DNA of 64,000 bases from Actinomycetota bacterium (GTDB lineage Bacteria > Actinomycetota > CADDZG01 > JAHWKV01): assembly GCA_030447305.1 (NCBI GenBank), contig JAUJPC010000004.1, positions 62,001-126,000 on the forward strand. Reading direction: 5' to 3'. A program made the position numbers and the translations under genes. The notes below the pieces were generated by a model, which did not search any database, had not been told where the DNA came from, and worked only from the letters and a program-made list of their open reading frames with translations. Numbering within the stretch: position 1 is the first letter of the stretch; each line of letters opens with the position of its first letter. Of this stretch, positions 9,185 through 18,507 are shown one piece after another.

Positions 9185-9197
9185 ACACGCACCGGGT

Positions 9198-9308
9198 ATG
9201 GGAAATCGCATGACCGAAGCTACGACTGTGGGCAACGGATCGGGATGCCCCTCGCCTCGCCGGCGCGACAGGATACGAACCGCTTACTCAGAGGCGGATT
9301 CGCAATGA
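9198..9308 (+). CDS. Possible 36-codon upstream reading frame (leader) before the MFS exporter
   Basis: An ATG at 9198, about 7 nt past the predicted transcription start, opens a 36-codon frame that ends with TGA overlapping the ATG of the exporter gene (ATGA at 9305-9308). The peptide is hydrophilic and ends in an Arg-rich stretch (PRRRDRIRTAYSEADSQ). The ATGA overlap would allow translational coupling. There is no homology I recognise. It may be a leader peptide or simply a chance frame. Confidence 0.3.
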   Translation: MGNRMTEATTVGNGSGCPSPRRRDRIRTAYSEADSQ

Positions 9309-11560
9309 GGCGCTTTTTGGTCCTTTTGGCGATGCTCCTAGGCGTGTCGATGCCGGTGCTCGCCAACTTTGTCGCCAACGATGCCCTTCCGGCCATCGAG
9401 CAGAGCGTTGGTAGAGGGTCGCTCGATTCCCGGTGGATCACGAATGCCTACCTGATCAGCTTCGCTACGCTGTTGCTTGCCGGCGGCGCCCTGGGGGATC
9501 GATTCGGCCGCAAGGGCATTCTGATGTGGGGCATAGTGATCTTCACTGCCGCCTCGGCGGCTTGCGGGCTCGCCCAGACACCCGAGCAGCTGATCGGCGC
9601 CCGAGCCGTGCAGGGACTGGGAGCTGCGCTGCTTGTTCCGGCCACACTGTCGATCCTCGCTACCGGGGACAAGGGCCGCGGAGCTGGGCTGGGTCTATGG
9701 GCGGCAGTCTCAACGGTAGCCGTGGTATACGGCCCCCTCACCGGGGCCTACATCCTGCGGCACTATTCCTGGAACTGGCTGTTCCTTGTCAACGTGCCGG
9801 CGGGAGTGGTCGTCCTCATCCTGGGAACCGCCGTGCAGAATTCCAGATACCCATCACTGTTTCGGCGCCTTGATCTGCCGGGGATGTTCCTCGGAACACT
9901 CGCTCTTGGATTACTCAGTTACGGCCTTGCGGAGGGAAACTTCCGAGGCTGGAGGCACGAGCTTGTTGCCGGCTCACTGCTCCTGGGCGCCTTTTTCCTC
10001 GTGATCTTTCTGTTCGTAGAAAGCCGCCGGGCTCAGCCCATGGTGTCGCTGAGGTTCGCCGGACACGCCACCTTCTCCGCGTCCAACGCGGTGGCGGCCG
10101 CCGTTTTCTTTGCCGTCTTCGGCATGAGCATCTTCCTGCCCGCCTACCTGCGCAATTTTCTCGGTTACACGCCGGACACAACCGCAATCCGCCTTCTGCC
10201 GTTCGCCGGGGCTCTCCTGATGATCTCGCCGATTGTCGGGAAGATCTCCGATCGTCTCGGCTCCCGAGGCCTGATGACATACGGCTGCGTGATCGCCGCC
10301 GCTGGCCTTGGTCTGCTCCTCCAGGCTGACCTCGAGCCGGCCTACGAGACCGTCATCGTCCCCGCGCTGGTCCTGATGGGGTGCGGGATGGCGCTGACCG
10401 TCGGACCCATGACCACGGCGGTTACCGGAGTGGTGGACCGGGACGAGGTAGGGGGCGCATCGGGCGTCACCAACACCGCCAGGCAGCTCGGGCTTCTGGT
10501 CGGAGTTGCCCTGTTGGGCACCGTCGCCACCTCCGCCTTCAAGAACAGCTTCATTGCCGGCCTGGTGTCGGCCGGGGTTGAGAGCTCAGCGGCAGCGTCA
10601 ATCGCGGAAAGTGCCCCGGCCTTGTCCGTTCTGTCGGGAGGCAGTTTCGAGCCTCTCCGGGCCCAGATGCCCCCCGGCACCGCTCCCGGCGTTCTGGACG
10701 GCGTTGTCCGGGCCGCTCAGGACTCCTTCATCGATGCCCTGCACACCGGAGTGCTGCTCTCAATTGGCTTCATGCTGCTGGCTGCGATGATTTCGTTGAT
10801 TTTCGTCCGGTCCCACGCTACAAGCCTGGCCGGAGTTGAGGCGGAGCCTGCCGCGTCTGAACGGGAAGGAGGAGCTGTGATGGAAGACTCGCCTGAGGAA
10901 CCTGTAGCACCGGAGCACACTGACCCCACACCTACGCCCCACATTCCGGTGGGGAGCCCAACCGGCCGAGCCGGCGAGGACCCGCAGGCCGACGTCCAGG
11001 CGGCCCCTTCGGAAGGTGAGGCCGACCGGCAACCCGAGGCGGAACCTGCGGGAGACCTGGTAGAGAGCGCCGTCGTGCTGAAACCCTCCCGCCCGCTGCG
11101 ACCTGCCGAAAACCCGGTCGATTACACGACCGTTCTGTTCCAGCTACCCTTCAAGGCGGGAACGAGCACGTTGGTGCAAAACGTCAAAGACTTTCTCCGG
11201 TCGACTCTGCGTTTTTATGACGAGCCCGGATCCGTCGCCCCTCCGCCGGTCCCACTCCCGGAACCGATCGCCGGGGGTCTGAACGCCACGACGAGCGCCG
11301 ACATCGCAAGCCTTACGGGTTATCTCCTGCTGGAGCAGCGTTTCGGCCGGATCAAGGCCCAGACCAGGCCGGAGCTTGCTGCGACGGCCCTCATAGGTGC
11401 CGCCAGATCGATGAAGCAGTGGAGCTTCGACGACGACACGGAGGAAGGAGCCGACGACTTCCTGCCCGACCTGATCAAAGTGGTCATGGAGGGAATCGGA
11501 CCGGTTTCAGCGGCTCTGGTCGACGGCGTGACCACCAAGGAAACCCCGATGAGCGCCTAG
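9305..11560 (+). CDS. MFS drug exporter (DHA2/EmrB-QacA type) with fused C-terminal TetR-effector-like domain
   Basis: Proton-coupled multidrug efflux protein. Residues 1-510 carry about 14 hydrophobic segments, with the MFS motif A-like GGALGDRFGRKG after helix 2 and the family-typical RAVQGLGAALLVPATLS. A low-complexity acidic, Pro-rich linker follows (about 520-600). The last 141 residues (nt 11135-11557) form an unusual soluble domain containing QLPFKAGT, GYLLLEQRFGRI and a terminal VVMEGIG. These resemble the ligand-binding half of actinobacterial TetR regulators, and the same domain ends the ABC ATPase at 46740-48257. I chose the ATG at 9305 (MRRFLVLL), since the open frame upstream runs through the promoter. 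The stop shares CTAG with the convergent kinase gene. Confidence 0.88.
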   Translation: MRRFLVLLAMLLGVSMPVLANFVANDALPAIEQSVGRGSLDSRWITNAYLISFATLLLAGGALGDRFGRKGILMWGIVIFTAASAACGLAQTPEQLIGARAVQGLGAALLVPATLSILATGDKGRGAGLGLWAAVSTVAVVYGPLTGAYILRHYSWNWLFLVNVPAGVVVLILGTAVQNSRYPSLFRRLDLPGMFLGTLALGLLSYGLAEGNFRGWRHELVAGSLLLGAFFLVIFLFVESRRAQPMVSLRFAGHATFSASNAVAAAVFFAVFGMSIFLPAYLRNFLGYTPDTTAIRLLPFAGALLMISPIVGKISDRLGSRGLMTYGCVIAAAGLGLLLQADLEPAYETVIVPALVLMGCGMALTVGPMTTAVTGVVDRDEVGGASGVTNTARQLGLLVGVALLGTVATSAFKNSFIAGLVSAGVESSAAASIAESAPALSVLSGGSFEPLRAQMPPGTAPGVLDGVVRAAQDSFIDALHTGVLLSIGFMLLAAMISLIFVRSHATSLAGVEAEPAASEREGGAVMEDSPEEPVAPEHTDPTPTPHIPVGSPTGRAGEDPQADVQAAPSEGEADRQPEAEPAGDLVESAVVLKPSRPLRPAENPVDYTTVLFQLPFKAGTSTLVQNVKDFLRSTLRFYDEPGSVAPPPVPLPEPIAGGLNATTSADIASLTGYLLLEQRFGRIKAQTRPELAATALIGAARSMKQWSFDDDTEEGADDFLPDLIKVVMEGIGPVSAALVDGVTTKETPMSA

Positions 11561-12918
11561 AGATCGAGCTGGAGTTCCGGAGTCGGCGAGCCGGCGAGCG
11601 GTGATGGCGGAATGACCTTGCCCAGCTGCAGGTCAACTCCGAATACAGCCGCCAGCAACCGGTCGGCCGACTCCTGCGGCAGCTTCACCTCCTGCCGAAG
11701 GGCCTGAACCTGGTTTCGCATGAACCCAAGCTGCTCGGATACCGTGAGCCGGTCTCCGGCCTGAGCCGCACTTCTAACCTTCTGCACTGCCTGCCGCAGC
11801 TCCTCAGTGTTCGGGGTCTCGACAATGGCAGTCTCCAGTTGCACGAGCGCCGACTCGAATGCCGGGTCAATCGGAACGGTCGGAGGGGGGCTGGGCGGAG
11901 CTGCCGGAGACGCCGCCACCTTCTCCGGTGCACCTCGGTCGATGCTGAGCAGCACATAAGCCGGCCAGGCGATGGCAAGAATCAGGATGAATACTCCGGC
12001 CAACCGTCGCGCGGTGCGGCTGGTCCCCTTCTTCGGCAATCTCAGCCCCGAAGTTGGGCTTCCAACGAGCGAGCCGGTGGAATCCAGCTCCGAATGTGGT
12101 GTCCACTCCTCGAGAGCCAGCCGCATCGCTTCCGCCGTCGCGTACCGGCGCCGGGGATTCTTCGCCATTGCCCGCTCGACGATCAGAGCCAGCGTGGGAT
12201 CGACGCCGGGCCGGGCCTGACTCAGCGGTTCAGGTTCCTCCTCCTGGATGGCCCGCACCATTGCGAGCGGAGTGTCGGCCTCGAACGGCTTGCGTCCGGT
12301 GAGCATCTCGTAAAGGATCACGCCCGCAGAGTAGACGTCGGTTGCAGGGCTGGCCGGCTCTCCCGCGACCCTCTCGGGCGCCAGGTAGGCCGGCGTCCCG
12401 AGGGTCATCCCGGTGGTGGTCAGGTCGACTCCCTCGGTGGCTTTGGCAATGCCGAAGTCGGCCACCTTGGCAGAGCCCTTGTCGGTCAACATGACATTTC
12501 CGGGCTTCAGGTCACGATGAAGGATGCCCTTTTCGTGTGAGGCTTCCAGCGCCGAAAGAATCTCCAGCTCAATGCGGCGGGCCTCCGCCTCCGGCAAGGG
12601 ACCCTCCTCCACGATGTCCGCAAGCGTGCGACCGGAAAGCCGTTCCATGACGATGAACGGAACTCCGTCGTCCTCTCCGGAGTCGAAGACCCCCACTATG
12701 TTGGGATGGTTGAGCTGAGCCGCCGCCTTGGCTTCGGAGTCGAAGCGGGCCTTCGCCTCTGCGGTGGGACCAATGTGAGGACGCAGGAACTTGATGGCGA
12801 CGGGCCGGTCCAGGGTCGTGTCCTGAGCGGCTCGCACCTCTCCCATGCCGCCCACGCCGATTACCTCACCCAATTCGTAACGCTCCAGTAGGACCTTACG
12901 ATCGGGCTCCACATTCAC
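11557..12918 (-). CDS. Eukaryotic-type serine/threonine protein kinase, single-pass membrane protein
   Basis: Hanks-type kinase related to actinobacterial Pkn proteins. Visible elements are the Gly-rich loop GVGGMGEV (21-28), catalytic Lys43 in VAIKFL, HRDLKPGN (134-141), DFG (154-156) and the APE segment. A membrane helix near residues 308-328 leads into an extracytoplasmic region of about 125 residues with a Pro-rich stretch and a helical segment. No PASTA repeats are seen, so the external signal is unknown. The start is GTG. The gene is convergent with the MFS exporter, and the two share the tetranucleotide CTAG as stop codons. Confidence 0.92.
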   Translation of the reverse strand: MNVEPDRKVLLERYELGEVIGVGGMGEVRAAQDTTLDRPVAIKFLRPHIGPTAEAKARFDSEAKAAAQLNHPNIVGVFDSGEDDGVPFIVMERLSGRTLADIVEEGPLPEAEARRIELEILSALEASHEKGILHRDLKPGNVMLTDKGSAKVADFGIAKATEGVDLTTTGMTLGTPAYLAPERVAGEPASPATDVYSAGVILYEMLTGRKPFEADTPLAMVRAIQEEEPEPLSQARPGVDPTLALIVERAMAKNPRRRYATAEAMRLALEEWTPHSELDSTGSLVGSPTSGLRLPKKGTSRTARRLAGVFILILAIAWPAYVLLSIDRGAPEKVAASPAAPPSPPPTVPIDPAFESALVQLETAIVETPNTEELRQAVQKVRSAAQAGDRLTVSEQLGFMRNQVQALRQEVKLPQESADRLLAAVFGVDLQLGKVIPPSPLAGSPTPELQLDL

Positions 12919-13019
12919 GCTGGCATCATCCCACTTACCGACCGGAAGAAAACCCCCTCACGAGTGAGAATGTGAAAAATGTGGCGGGGCAGAGGCCCAC
13001 CCAAGCCCCTCACCCGAAT

Positions 13020-13133
13020 TCAATCTGGTCGGTTGGCGCGGCCCTTTCGCCCGGCACTCAGCCGTTCCAGCCGCTCCCCTATTTCGGCTTCACTGCCATG
13101 GCGGGTGGGCTGATAGTAACGGCGGGGCCTCAT
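13020..13133 (-). other. rarA: Out-of-frame C-terminal segment of rarA (frameshift)
   Basis: Right after the in-frame stop of rarA, the -1 frame encodes [17 protein letters not shown] and continues for 37 residues to a TGA at 13020. This matches the conserved RarA/MgsA C-terminus pattern RYYxPTxxGxE followed by a xxRLExL helix. One missing G in the minus-strand GGG run (plus-strand CCC at 13135-13137) would join the two frames. It is either an assembly error or a real truncation of the last helix. Confidence 0.8.
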
Positions 13134-14362
13134 GCCCTGGGCAGATGGTCCTGGTCCACCCAGCCCTCCGGAAAGTCATGCGGATTCTTGTAACCCGGTC
13201 GCTCCCCCCTGGCACCCTTACGCGAGAAATGGGACCTCAGATGGCTGGGCACCTCGGCGTTCGCCGACTCCTTAACGTCCCGGGTCGCCTTGCCGATGGC
13301 GGTGGTCACCGCGTTCGACTTCGGTGCAGCCGCCATGTACGTCACCGCCTGGGCCAGGTTGAGGCCCGCCTCCGGCAGGCCGACGTGCTCAAGCGCGTGG
13401 GCGGCTGCCACGGCCACCACCAGGGCCATCGGGTCGGCGTTGCCGATGTCCTCGGAGGCCAGAATGATGATCCGCCGGGCGATGAACCGGGGGTCCTCGC
13501 CGGCCTCCAGCATCCGGGCGAGCCAGAACAGGGAGGCGTCGGGATCCGAGCCCCGCATGCTCTTGATGAACGCCGACACCACGTCGTAGTGCTGATCGCC
13601 CTGCTTGTCGTAGCGGACCTGCCGCCGCTGCAGCGCCCGCTCGGCCATCGCCAGCGTCACGCCCTTCTTGTCCTCGGCCTGGGCGCTGATAACGCAGACC
13701 TCCAGGGCGTTGAGCGCCGACCGGGCATCGCCTCCGGCAGTGTTTACGATGTGCAAAAGGGCCTTGGGCTCGACGTCCACCCCCGACTTGCCCAGCCCGT
13801 GCCCGGCGTCGGCGAGTGCCCGGCGCAGGACGGTCAGGACGTGCTCGGGTCCCAATGACTCGAGCCTCACCAGCAGGCATCGGGAGAGCAGGGCCGAGAT
13901 CAGCTCGAAGTAGGGATTCTCGGTCGTCGCACCGATCAGAGTGATCCAGCGGTTCTCCACCGAGGGCAGCAGGGCGTCCTGCTGCCCCTTATTGAATCGG
14001 TGGATCTCGTCGATGAAAAGGATGGTCTTGCGGCCGGTCCCGGCCAGCACCTCCCGGGCCTGCGTTATGGTGCGGCGCACTTCGGCCACGGAGGCGTTCA
14101 CCGCCGACAGCTCCTGGTAGCGCGCGTCGGTCTCGGCCGCCACGATGGTCGCCAGAGACGTCTTCCCAGTCCCCGGAGGCCCCCACAGGATCAGCGACGT
14201 GAAGGCGTCCTTCTCGATCAGGGTGCGTAGCGGGCTCCCAGGACCAAGCAGGTGCTCCTGGCCGACGAACTCGTCCAGCGTCCTTGGTCGCATGCGGGCG
14301 GCAAGCGGTGCAAACTCGTCGAACCTGGTTTCGAGCGACTCTGAGAACAGGTCGTCGGCCAC
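13130..14362 (-). CDS. rarA: Replication-associated recombination protein A (clamp-loader-like AAA+ ATPase), 3' frameshifted
   Basis: RarA (MgsA/WRNIP1) acts at stalled replication forks. The 410-residue frame has an N-terminal lead [19 protein letters not shown], Walker A GPPGTGKT (61-68), Walker B FIDEIHRF (117-123), sensor GATTENPYF and the C-terminal tetramerisation region up to [16 protein letters not shown]. The frame then stops, but the next conserved block is present in the -1 frame (13020-13133), so the intact gene would be 13020-14362. It lies 10 nt downstream of aspS and belongs to the hisS-aspS-rarA operon. Confidence 0.93.
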   Translation of the reverse strand: MADDLFSESLETRFDEFAPLAARMRPRTLDEFVGQEHLLGPGSPLRTLIEKDAFTSLILWGPPGTGKTSLATIVAAETDARYQELSAVNASVAEVRRTITQAREVLAGTGRKTILFIDEIHRFNKGQQDALLPSVENRWITLIGATTENPYFELISALLSRCLLVRLESLGPEHVLTVLRRALADAGHGLGKSGVDVEPKALLHIVNTAGGDARSALNALEVCVISAQAEDKKGVTLAMAERALQRRQVRYDKQGDQHYDVVSAFIKSMRGSDPDASLFWLARMLEAGEDPRFIARRIIILASEDIGNADPMALVVAVAAAHALEHVGLPEAGLNLAQAVTYMAAAPKSNAVTTAIGKATRDVKESANAEVPSHLRSHFSRKGARGERPGYKNPHDFPEGWVDQDHLPRA

Positions 14363-14372
14363 GGAGCTACGC

Positions 14373-16157
14373 CTATTCCCCAGGCTGAGCGACTACCTTG
14401 ATGTGAAGGTCGTCCAGAAGGCTTTGGTCCACCACGTCCGGGGCGCCGGTCATCAGGTCCGTCATCGCCGAGCTCTTCGGGAACGCCATAACCTCCCGGA
14501 TGCTGTCCTTGCCGGCAATCAGGGCCACCAGCCGGTCAATGCCGGCCGCGATGCCCCCGTGCGGAGGCGCCCCATAGTTGTAGGCGTCGACGAACCAGCC
14601 GAACATCCGCTCCGCCTTCTCACGGCCGATGCCTATGAGGCCGAAAACCTTGCGCTGCAGGTCGGGATCGTGGATCCGGATGCTTCCCCCGGCGACCTCC
14701 CAGCCGTTGAGGACCGCGTCGTACGAGCGTGACCTCACCGCTCCAGGGTCGGTTTCGATCAGGTCTACGTCGGCGTCGTGGGGGGCCGTGAAGGGGTGGT
14801 GGGTGGGGTCCCAGCGGTTCTGTATGGGGTTCCACTCAACCATCGGGGCATCGATCACCCAGAGAAACTTCCACGCTTCGGGATCGGTCGGCTCCAGCTC
14901 CGGACGCAGGTTGAGCTTGTCGGCCAGCGCGAGGCGCACCTCGCCGAGGCTCCGCTGAGCTACCCGAAGAGCGTCGCAGACGATAAGGACGGTGTCTCCC
15001 GCGAGGGCTCCCGACACCTCCTTTACGCCGGAGACCTCCTCTTCGGACAGCGCTTTGGTCAGCGGCCCGGTTGTGCCGTCCGGCCCGTAGCTGATCCACG
15101 CCATCCCTGCAGCCCCGAAGGTGCGAGCCACTCCCACCAGGGCTTCTAAGTCTTTTCGGCTGAAGCTGGCGCCGCCGGACACCCGAAGACCCTTGACGGT
15201 GCCGCCGGAGTCGAGGGCCCGCTGGAACATCTGAACCGCGGTGCCGGCGAAGACCTTCGTCAGCTCGACCATCGGCATGCCGAACCGCAGGTCCGGCTTG
15301 TCGGAGCCGTAGACATCCATGGCCTCGGCGTAGCTCATTTGTGGGAACGGCGTTGAGATCTCCACACCCAGAGCGCGTCGCATCACCGCGACGAACATCT
15401 GCTCGGACAGATGCCGGACCACCGCCTCGTCGGCAAACGAGACCTCCATGTCCAGCTGCGTGAAGTCGGGCTGACGGTCGGCTCGGGGATCCTCGTCCCT
15501 AAAGCAGCGCACAATCTGGTAGTAGCGGTCCAGGCCGGACACCATCAGCAGCTGTTTGAAAAGCTGGGGCGACTGCTGTAGTGCGAAGAAGTTGCCCGGC
15601 TGCAGGCGGGACGGCACCAAGTAGTCGCGGGCTCCCTCCGGAGTACTTTTGTTCAACATCGGGGTCTCGACCTCTACAAACTCCTCCGCGTCGAAATAGT
15701 CGCGGATGGCCTTGATGATCTCGTGGCGCATCTTCAGGCCCCGCTGCATCTCCGGCCGCCGCAGGTCGATGTAACGATATTTGAGGCGGATCTCCTCCTT
15801 GACCTCAATGCGGTCCTCGATCTGGAAGGGAGGCGTCTGGGCCCTGGCGAAGATCTCGATGGAGTTGGCGGCTATCTCGACCTCTCCTGTGGGCAGGTTG
15901 GGATTCTCAGCCCCCGCTATCCGGGCTCGCACCACGCCGCTGATGCCCAGGACGTATTCGCTGCGTACCGCTTCGGCGATCCTGTACGCCTCCGGCTGCT
16001 CCTGCGGATGCAGGACGACCTGAATCAGGCCCTCCCGGTCGCGAAGGTCGAGGAAGATGACACCCCCGTGGTCGCGACGCCGGTGGACCCAACCGGTCAC
16101 CGTGACCGCAGAGCCGATGTGCTCTGCCCGCAGCTCACCGCACCAGTGGGTCCTCAA
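14373..16157 (-). CDS. aspS: Aspartyl-tRNA synthetase (bacterial type)
   Basis: Class II synthetase that charges tRNA-Asp, possibly also tRNA-Asn. The N-terminal OB-fold anticodon-binding domain (VTVTGWVHRRRDHGGVIF) is followed by the catalytic core with CFRDEDPRADRQPDFTQLD and the bacterial insert domain. Motif 3 is GIAAGIDRLVAL near the C-terminus. The 594-residue length is normal. The TTG start overlaps the hisS stop (TTGA), and rarA follows 10 nt after the stop. Confidence 0.97.
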   Translation of the reverse strand: MRTHWCGELRAEHIGSAVTVTGWVHRRRDHGGVIFLDLRDREGLIQVVLHPQEQPEAYRIAEAVRSEYVLGISGVVRARIAGAENPNLPTGEVEIAANSIEIFARAQTPPFQIEDRIEVKEEIRLKYRYIDLRRPEMQRGLKMRHEIIKAIRDYFDAEEFVEVETPMLNKSTPEGARDYLVPSRLQPGNFFALQQSPQLFKQLLMVSGLDRYYQIVRCFRDEDPRADRQPDFTQLDMEVSFADEAVVRHLSEQMFVAVMRRALGVEISTPFPQMSYAEAMDVYGSDKPDLRFGMPMVELTKVFAGTAVQMFQRALDSGGTVKGLRVSGGASFSRKDLEALVGVARTFGAAGMAWISYGPDGTTGPLTKALSEEEVSGVKEVSGALAGDTVLIVCDALRVAQRSLGEVRLALADKLNLRPELEPTDPEAWKFLWVIDAPMVEWNPIQNRWDPTHHPFTAPHDADVDLIETDPGAVRSRSYDAVLNGWEVAGGSIRIHDPDLQRKVFGLIGIGREKAERMFGWFVDAYNYGAPPHGGIAAGIDRLVALIAGKDSIREVMAFPKSSAMTDLMTGAPDVVDQSLLDDLHIKVVAQPGE

Positions 16158-17410
16158 GACCGCACCGCCAGGTATCCGGCAATCCGGCTGGGAGGAAGCT
16201 CTTCCTCGTCGCCGGTATTCATTTGCCTGACCGTGTACTTTCCGGATTCCAACTCTTTTTCTCCGATCACGACCACCCAGTTAGCACCCCGGCTGTTGGC
16301 CGCCTTGAACTGGCCTTTCATCACCCGCCCGGCGTAGTCCAGGTCGGTGGTAAAGCCCGCCTCCCTCAGCTTGGCCGCCAGCGAGAAGGCCGCAGTCCGG
16401 CCCCGGTCACCGATAGAGACTATGAAGACATCCAGCGCCGGTTTGCGCTCGACGCCTTTGCTCTCCAACGCCAGCGCAATGCGCTCCACGCCCAGGCCGA
16501 ACCCGATGCCGGGCAGCGACGGCCCGCCCAACGACTCCGCCAGTCCGTCGTACCGGCCACCTCCCCCCACCGCGTTCTGGGAGCCCAGCCCGACGGCGGT
16601 GAGCTCAAAGGCGGTGCGGGTGTAATAGTCCAGGCCGCGAACGAGCCGCGGGTCCTCGGTGTAGCGGATCCCCCACTCGTCCAGCCGGTCTTTAACCCCG
16701 GCGTAGTGGATCTCACACTCGGGGCAAAGCTGGTCGACGATAAACGGCGCATCCTCCAGCAGCTTCCGGTCGCTCTCCACCTTGCAGTCGAAGGTCCGTA
16801 GGGGGTTGGTCTCAATCTTACGCCGGCAGTCACCGCACAGCTGATCCGCCACCGACCGCAGGTACGCCTGGAGCTTGGGAATGTAGTCCGCGCGGCAGCC
16901 TGGATGACCGATGCTGTTCAACGCCAGATTGACGTCCAGCTCAACCGCTCTGTAGATGTTCAGAGCCAGCTGTATCACCTCGGCGTCGATATCGGGGCCA
17001 CCGGATCCCACCGCTTCCACCCCCACCTGGGTGAACTGGCGCTGCCGGCCGGCCTGGGGGCGCTCCTGGCGAAAGATCGAAGCGACGTAGTAGAGCTTCA
17101 CCGGCAGCCCCTGACGGTCCATGCCGTGCTCGATGATCGCGCGCACCACGGGAGTCGTCATGTCGGGCCGCAGGGTGAGAGACCGGCCGCCACGGTCCTC
17201 GAAGGTGTACATCTGCTTGGTGACCAGGTCGCTCCCGGGCTCCAGACCCTTCTCGAAGAGCTGGGTGTGCTCGAAGACCGGAGTCTCGATGCGGTTGTAG
17301 CCGAAGCGGCGCAGCTGGATGACCGCCCGGCCGATGATCTCGTCGTGCAGCAGGGACCGAGGGGGAAACAGGTCGGGCGCGCCTTTGGGCCCGGAGATCT
17401 TCGAGGACAT
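16154..17410 (-). CDS. hisS: Histidyl-tRNA synthetase
   Basis: Class II synthetase that charges tRNA-His. The opening KGAPDLFPPRS, the motif TLRPDMTTPVVRA, the histidine-A motif GLDYYTRTAFEL and the C-terminal anticodon-binding domain are all present in 418 residues. The ATG at 17410 is preceded 7 nt upstream by TAAACT, consistent with a leaderless start. It heads the hisS-aspS-rarA operon. Confidence 0.97.
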   Translation of the reverse strand: MSSKISGPKGAPDLFPPRSLLHDEIIGRAVIQLRRFGYNRIETPVFEHTQLFEKGLEPGSDLVTKQMYTFEDRGGRSLTLRPDMTTPVVRAIIEHGMDRQGLPVKLYYVASIFRQERPQAGRQRQFTQVGVEAVGSGGPDIDAEVIQLALNIYRAVELDVNLALNSIGHPGCRADYIPKLQAYLRSVADQLCGDCRRKIETNPLRTFDCKVESDRKLLEDAPFIVDQLCPECEIHYAGVKDRLDEWGIRYTEDPRLVRGLDYYTRTAFELTAVGLGSQNAVGGGGRYDGLAESLGGPSLPGIGFGLGVERIALALESKGVERKPALDVFIVSIGDRGRTAAFSLAAKLREAGFTTDLDYAGRVMKGQFKAANSRGANWVVVIGEKELESGKYTVRQMNTGDEEELPPSRIAGYLAVRS

Positions 17411-17490
17411 TAAAGCCAGTTTACCTGTGAGCTAAGAGCCCATTGCGGGCCGCTTGCCAAGTCGCCTCCAGACCTCCAACCTAGGATGCT

Positions 17491-18387
17491 CTAGGGCACG
17501 GTAGCGTTGATGGCAGCCGCCACCTGATCCGCCATGGCCCCCATCCCGGCCGCATTCGGGTGGACCGGGGCCGCGCCGATGGGCGCCAGTACGGGCTCGG
17601 CCCACCGCACGGTCGGGAGCCGGCAGGCGTCACGCCCCAGACTGGGCGTGTAGGTGTCGACATAGACTGCGCCGTTGGCGGCGGCGCTGTCGCTCAACAT
17701 GGTGTTGAGCTCAATCTGTTTGGCTACCAGATATGGAACATCTTCCGGCGAGTACGGCATGAACGGCCAGCAACCTTGAGCTCCTTCGGGCAGCAACGAA
17801 GGGTAGCCCAGCACCAGAATCCTGGCCTCAGGAGCTCTGCGCCTTATATCGGCGAGCACTGCTTCGACATTGCCGCGGGTCCGGTCGATGCGGTAGCTGA
17901 TCTCGTCTTCCCCCGAGCCTGCGTATCGGGCCCGGCACGGAGTTCCGAGCGGGGTCAAGGTGGCGCAGTTGGTGGCCAGCTCCGCATACCCGATGTCGTT
18001 TCCGCCGATTTGCACCGTTACCAGCTGTGTCGTCGGGTCAAGCGCATCCAGTTGAGGAGGGTTGGCACCACCCTGAACGAGCTGCGGCTCGTACATGTGT
18101 CTGGTGGCCGCTCCCGAGCAGCTGACGTCTTTGAAGTTCGCAACCTGGAACCGGACGCTCAACAGGCGGGGATAGTTCGATGAGGAGCGCAGGCAGCCCA
18201 GCGACCGGGGGTCCGTCACCGGGATCAGCGGCCCGGCGGCGAACGAGTCGCCGAGAGCGACGTAGGAGGCAAAGGTCGACTGAGCAGCCCCAGCCGGGGG
18301 CGCAACCTGAATCGCTCCTGCCCCAACCAGCAGCAAAAGGACCAAGATCCGCGGTTTGAGCACCCGGCCCGCCTCCGTCACGCGCAT
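17491..18387 (-). CDS. Secreted SGNH/GDSL-type esterase or lipase
   Basis: Secreted hydrolase of the SGNH fold, similar to actinobacterial SEST-type lipases. A signal peptide with a hydrophobic core (ILVLLLLVGAGAIQV) ends near AGAAQS. The block I nucleophile motif GDSFAAG follows, then the block III GGND with the oxyanion Asn, and the block V His in VHPNAAG close to the C-terminus. Four or more Cys residues suggest disulfides. The substrate is unknown. It is transcribed divergently from the SLC41 gene. Confidence 0.85.
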   Translation of the reverse strand: MRVTEAGRVLKPRILVLLLLVGAGAIQVAPPAGAAQSTFASYVALGDSFAAGPLIPVTDPRSLGCLRSSSNYPRLLSVRFQVANFKDVSCSGAATRHMYEPQLVQGGANPPQLDALDPTTQLVTVQIGGNDIGYAELATNCATLTPLGTPCRARYAGSGEDEISYRIDRTRGNVEAVLADIRRRAPEARILVLGYPSLLPEGAQGCWPFMPYSPEDVPYLVAKQIELNTMLSDSAAANGAVYVDTYTPSLGRDACRLPTVRWAEPVLAPIGAAPVHPNAAGMGAMADQVAAAINATVP

Positions 18388-18488
18388 CCTGCAACCGCCC
18401 CCCGGTCAACCCGATCCAGCGCAGACATTATGCCCGTACCGGCGCAGGTAACCACGCCACAGCCTCCGGCTCGACAGCAAAAGGGCCA

Positions 18489-18507
18489 ACCGCACGGCGC
18501 GTGCGGT
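18489..18507. promoter_or_regulatory. Perfect 8-bp inverted repeat upstream of SLC41-type transporter gene
   Basis: ACCGCACG-GCG-CGTGCGGT forms a perfect inverted repeat in the 206-bp gap between the divergent esterase and transporter genes. It has no T-tract after it, so an operator or small RNA hairpin is more likely than a terminator. I did not recognise an M-box (Mg riboswitch). Confidence 0.4.

Noticed and set aside
8931-9188. An 85-codon minus-strand frame between the CPBP protease and the MFS exporter
   Set aside because: It runs through the predicted exporter promoter and operator, has unusual composition rich in Arg and Cys, and shows no domain.
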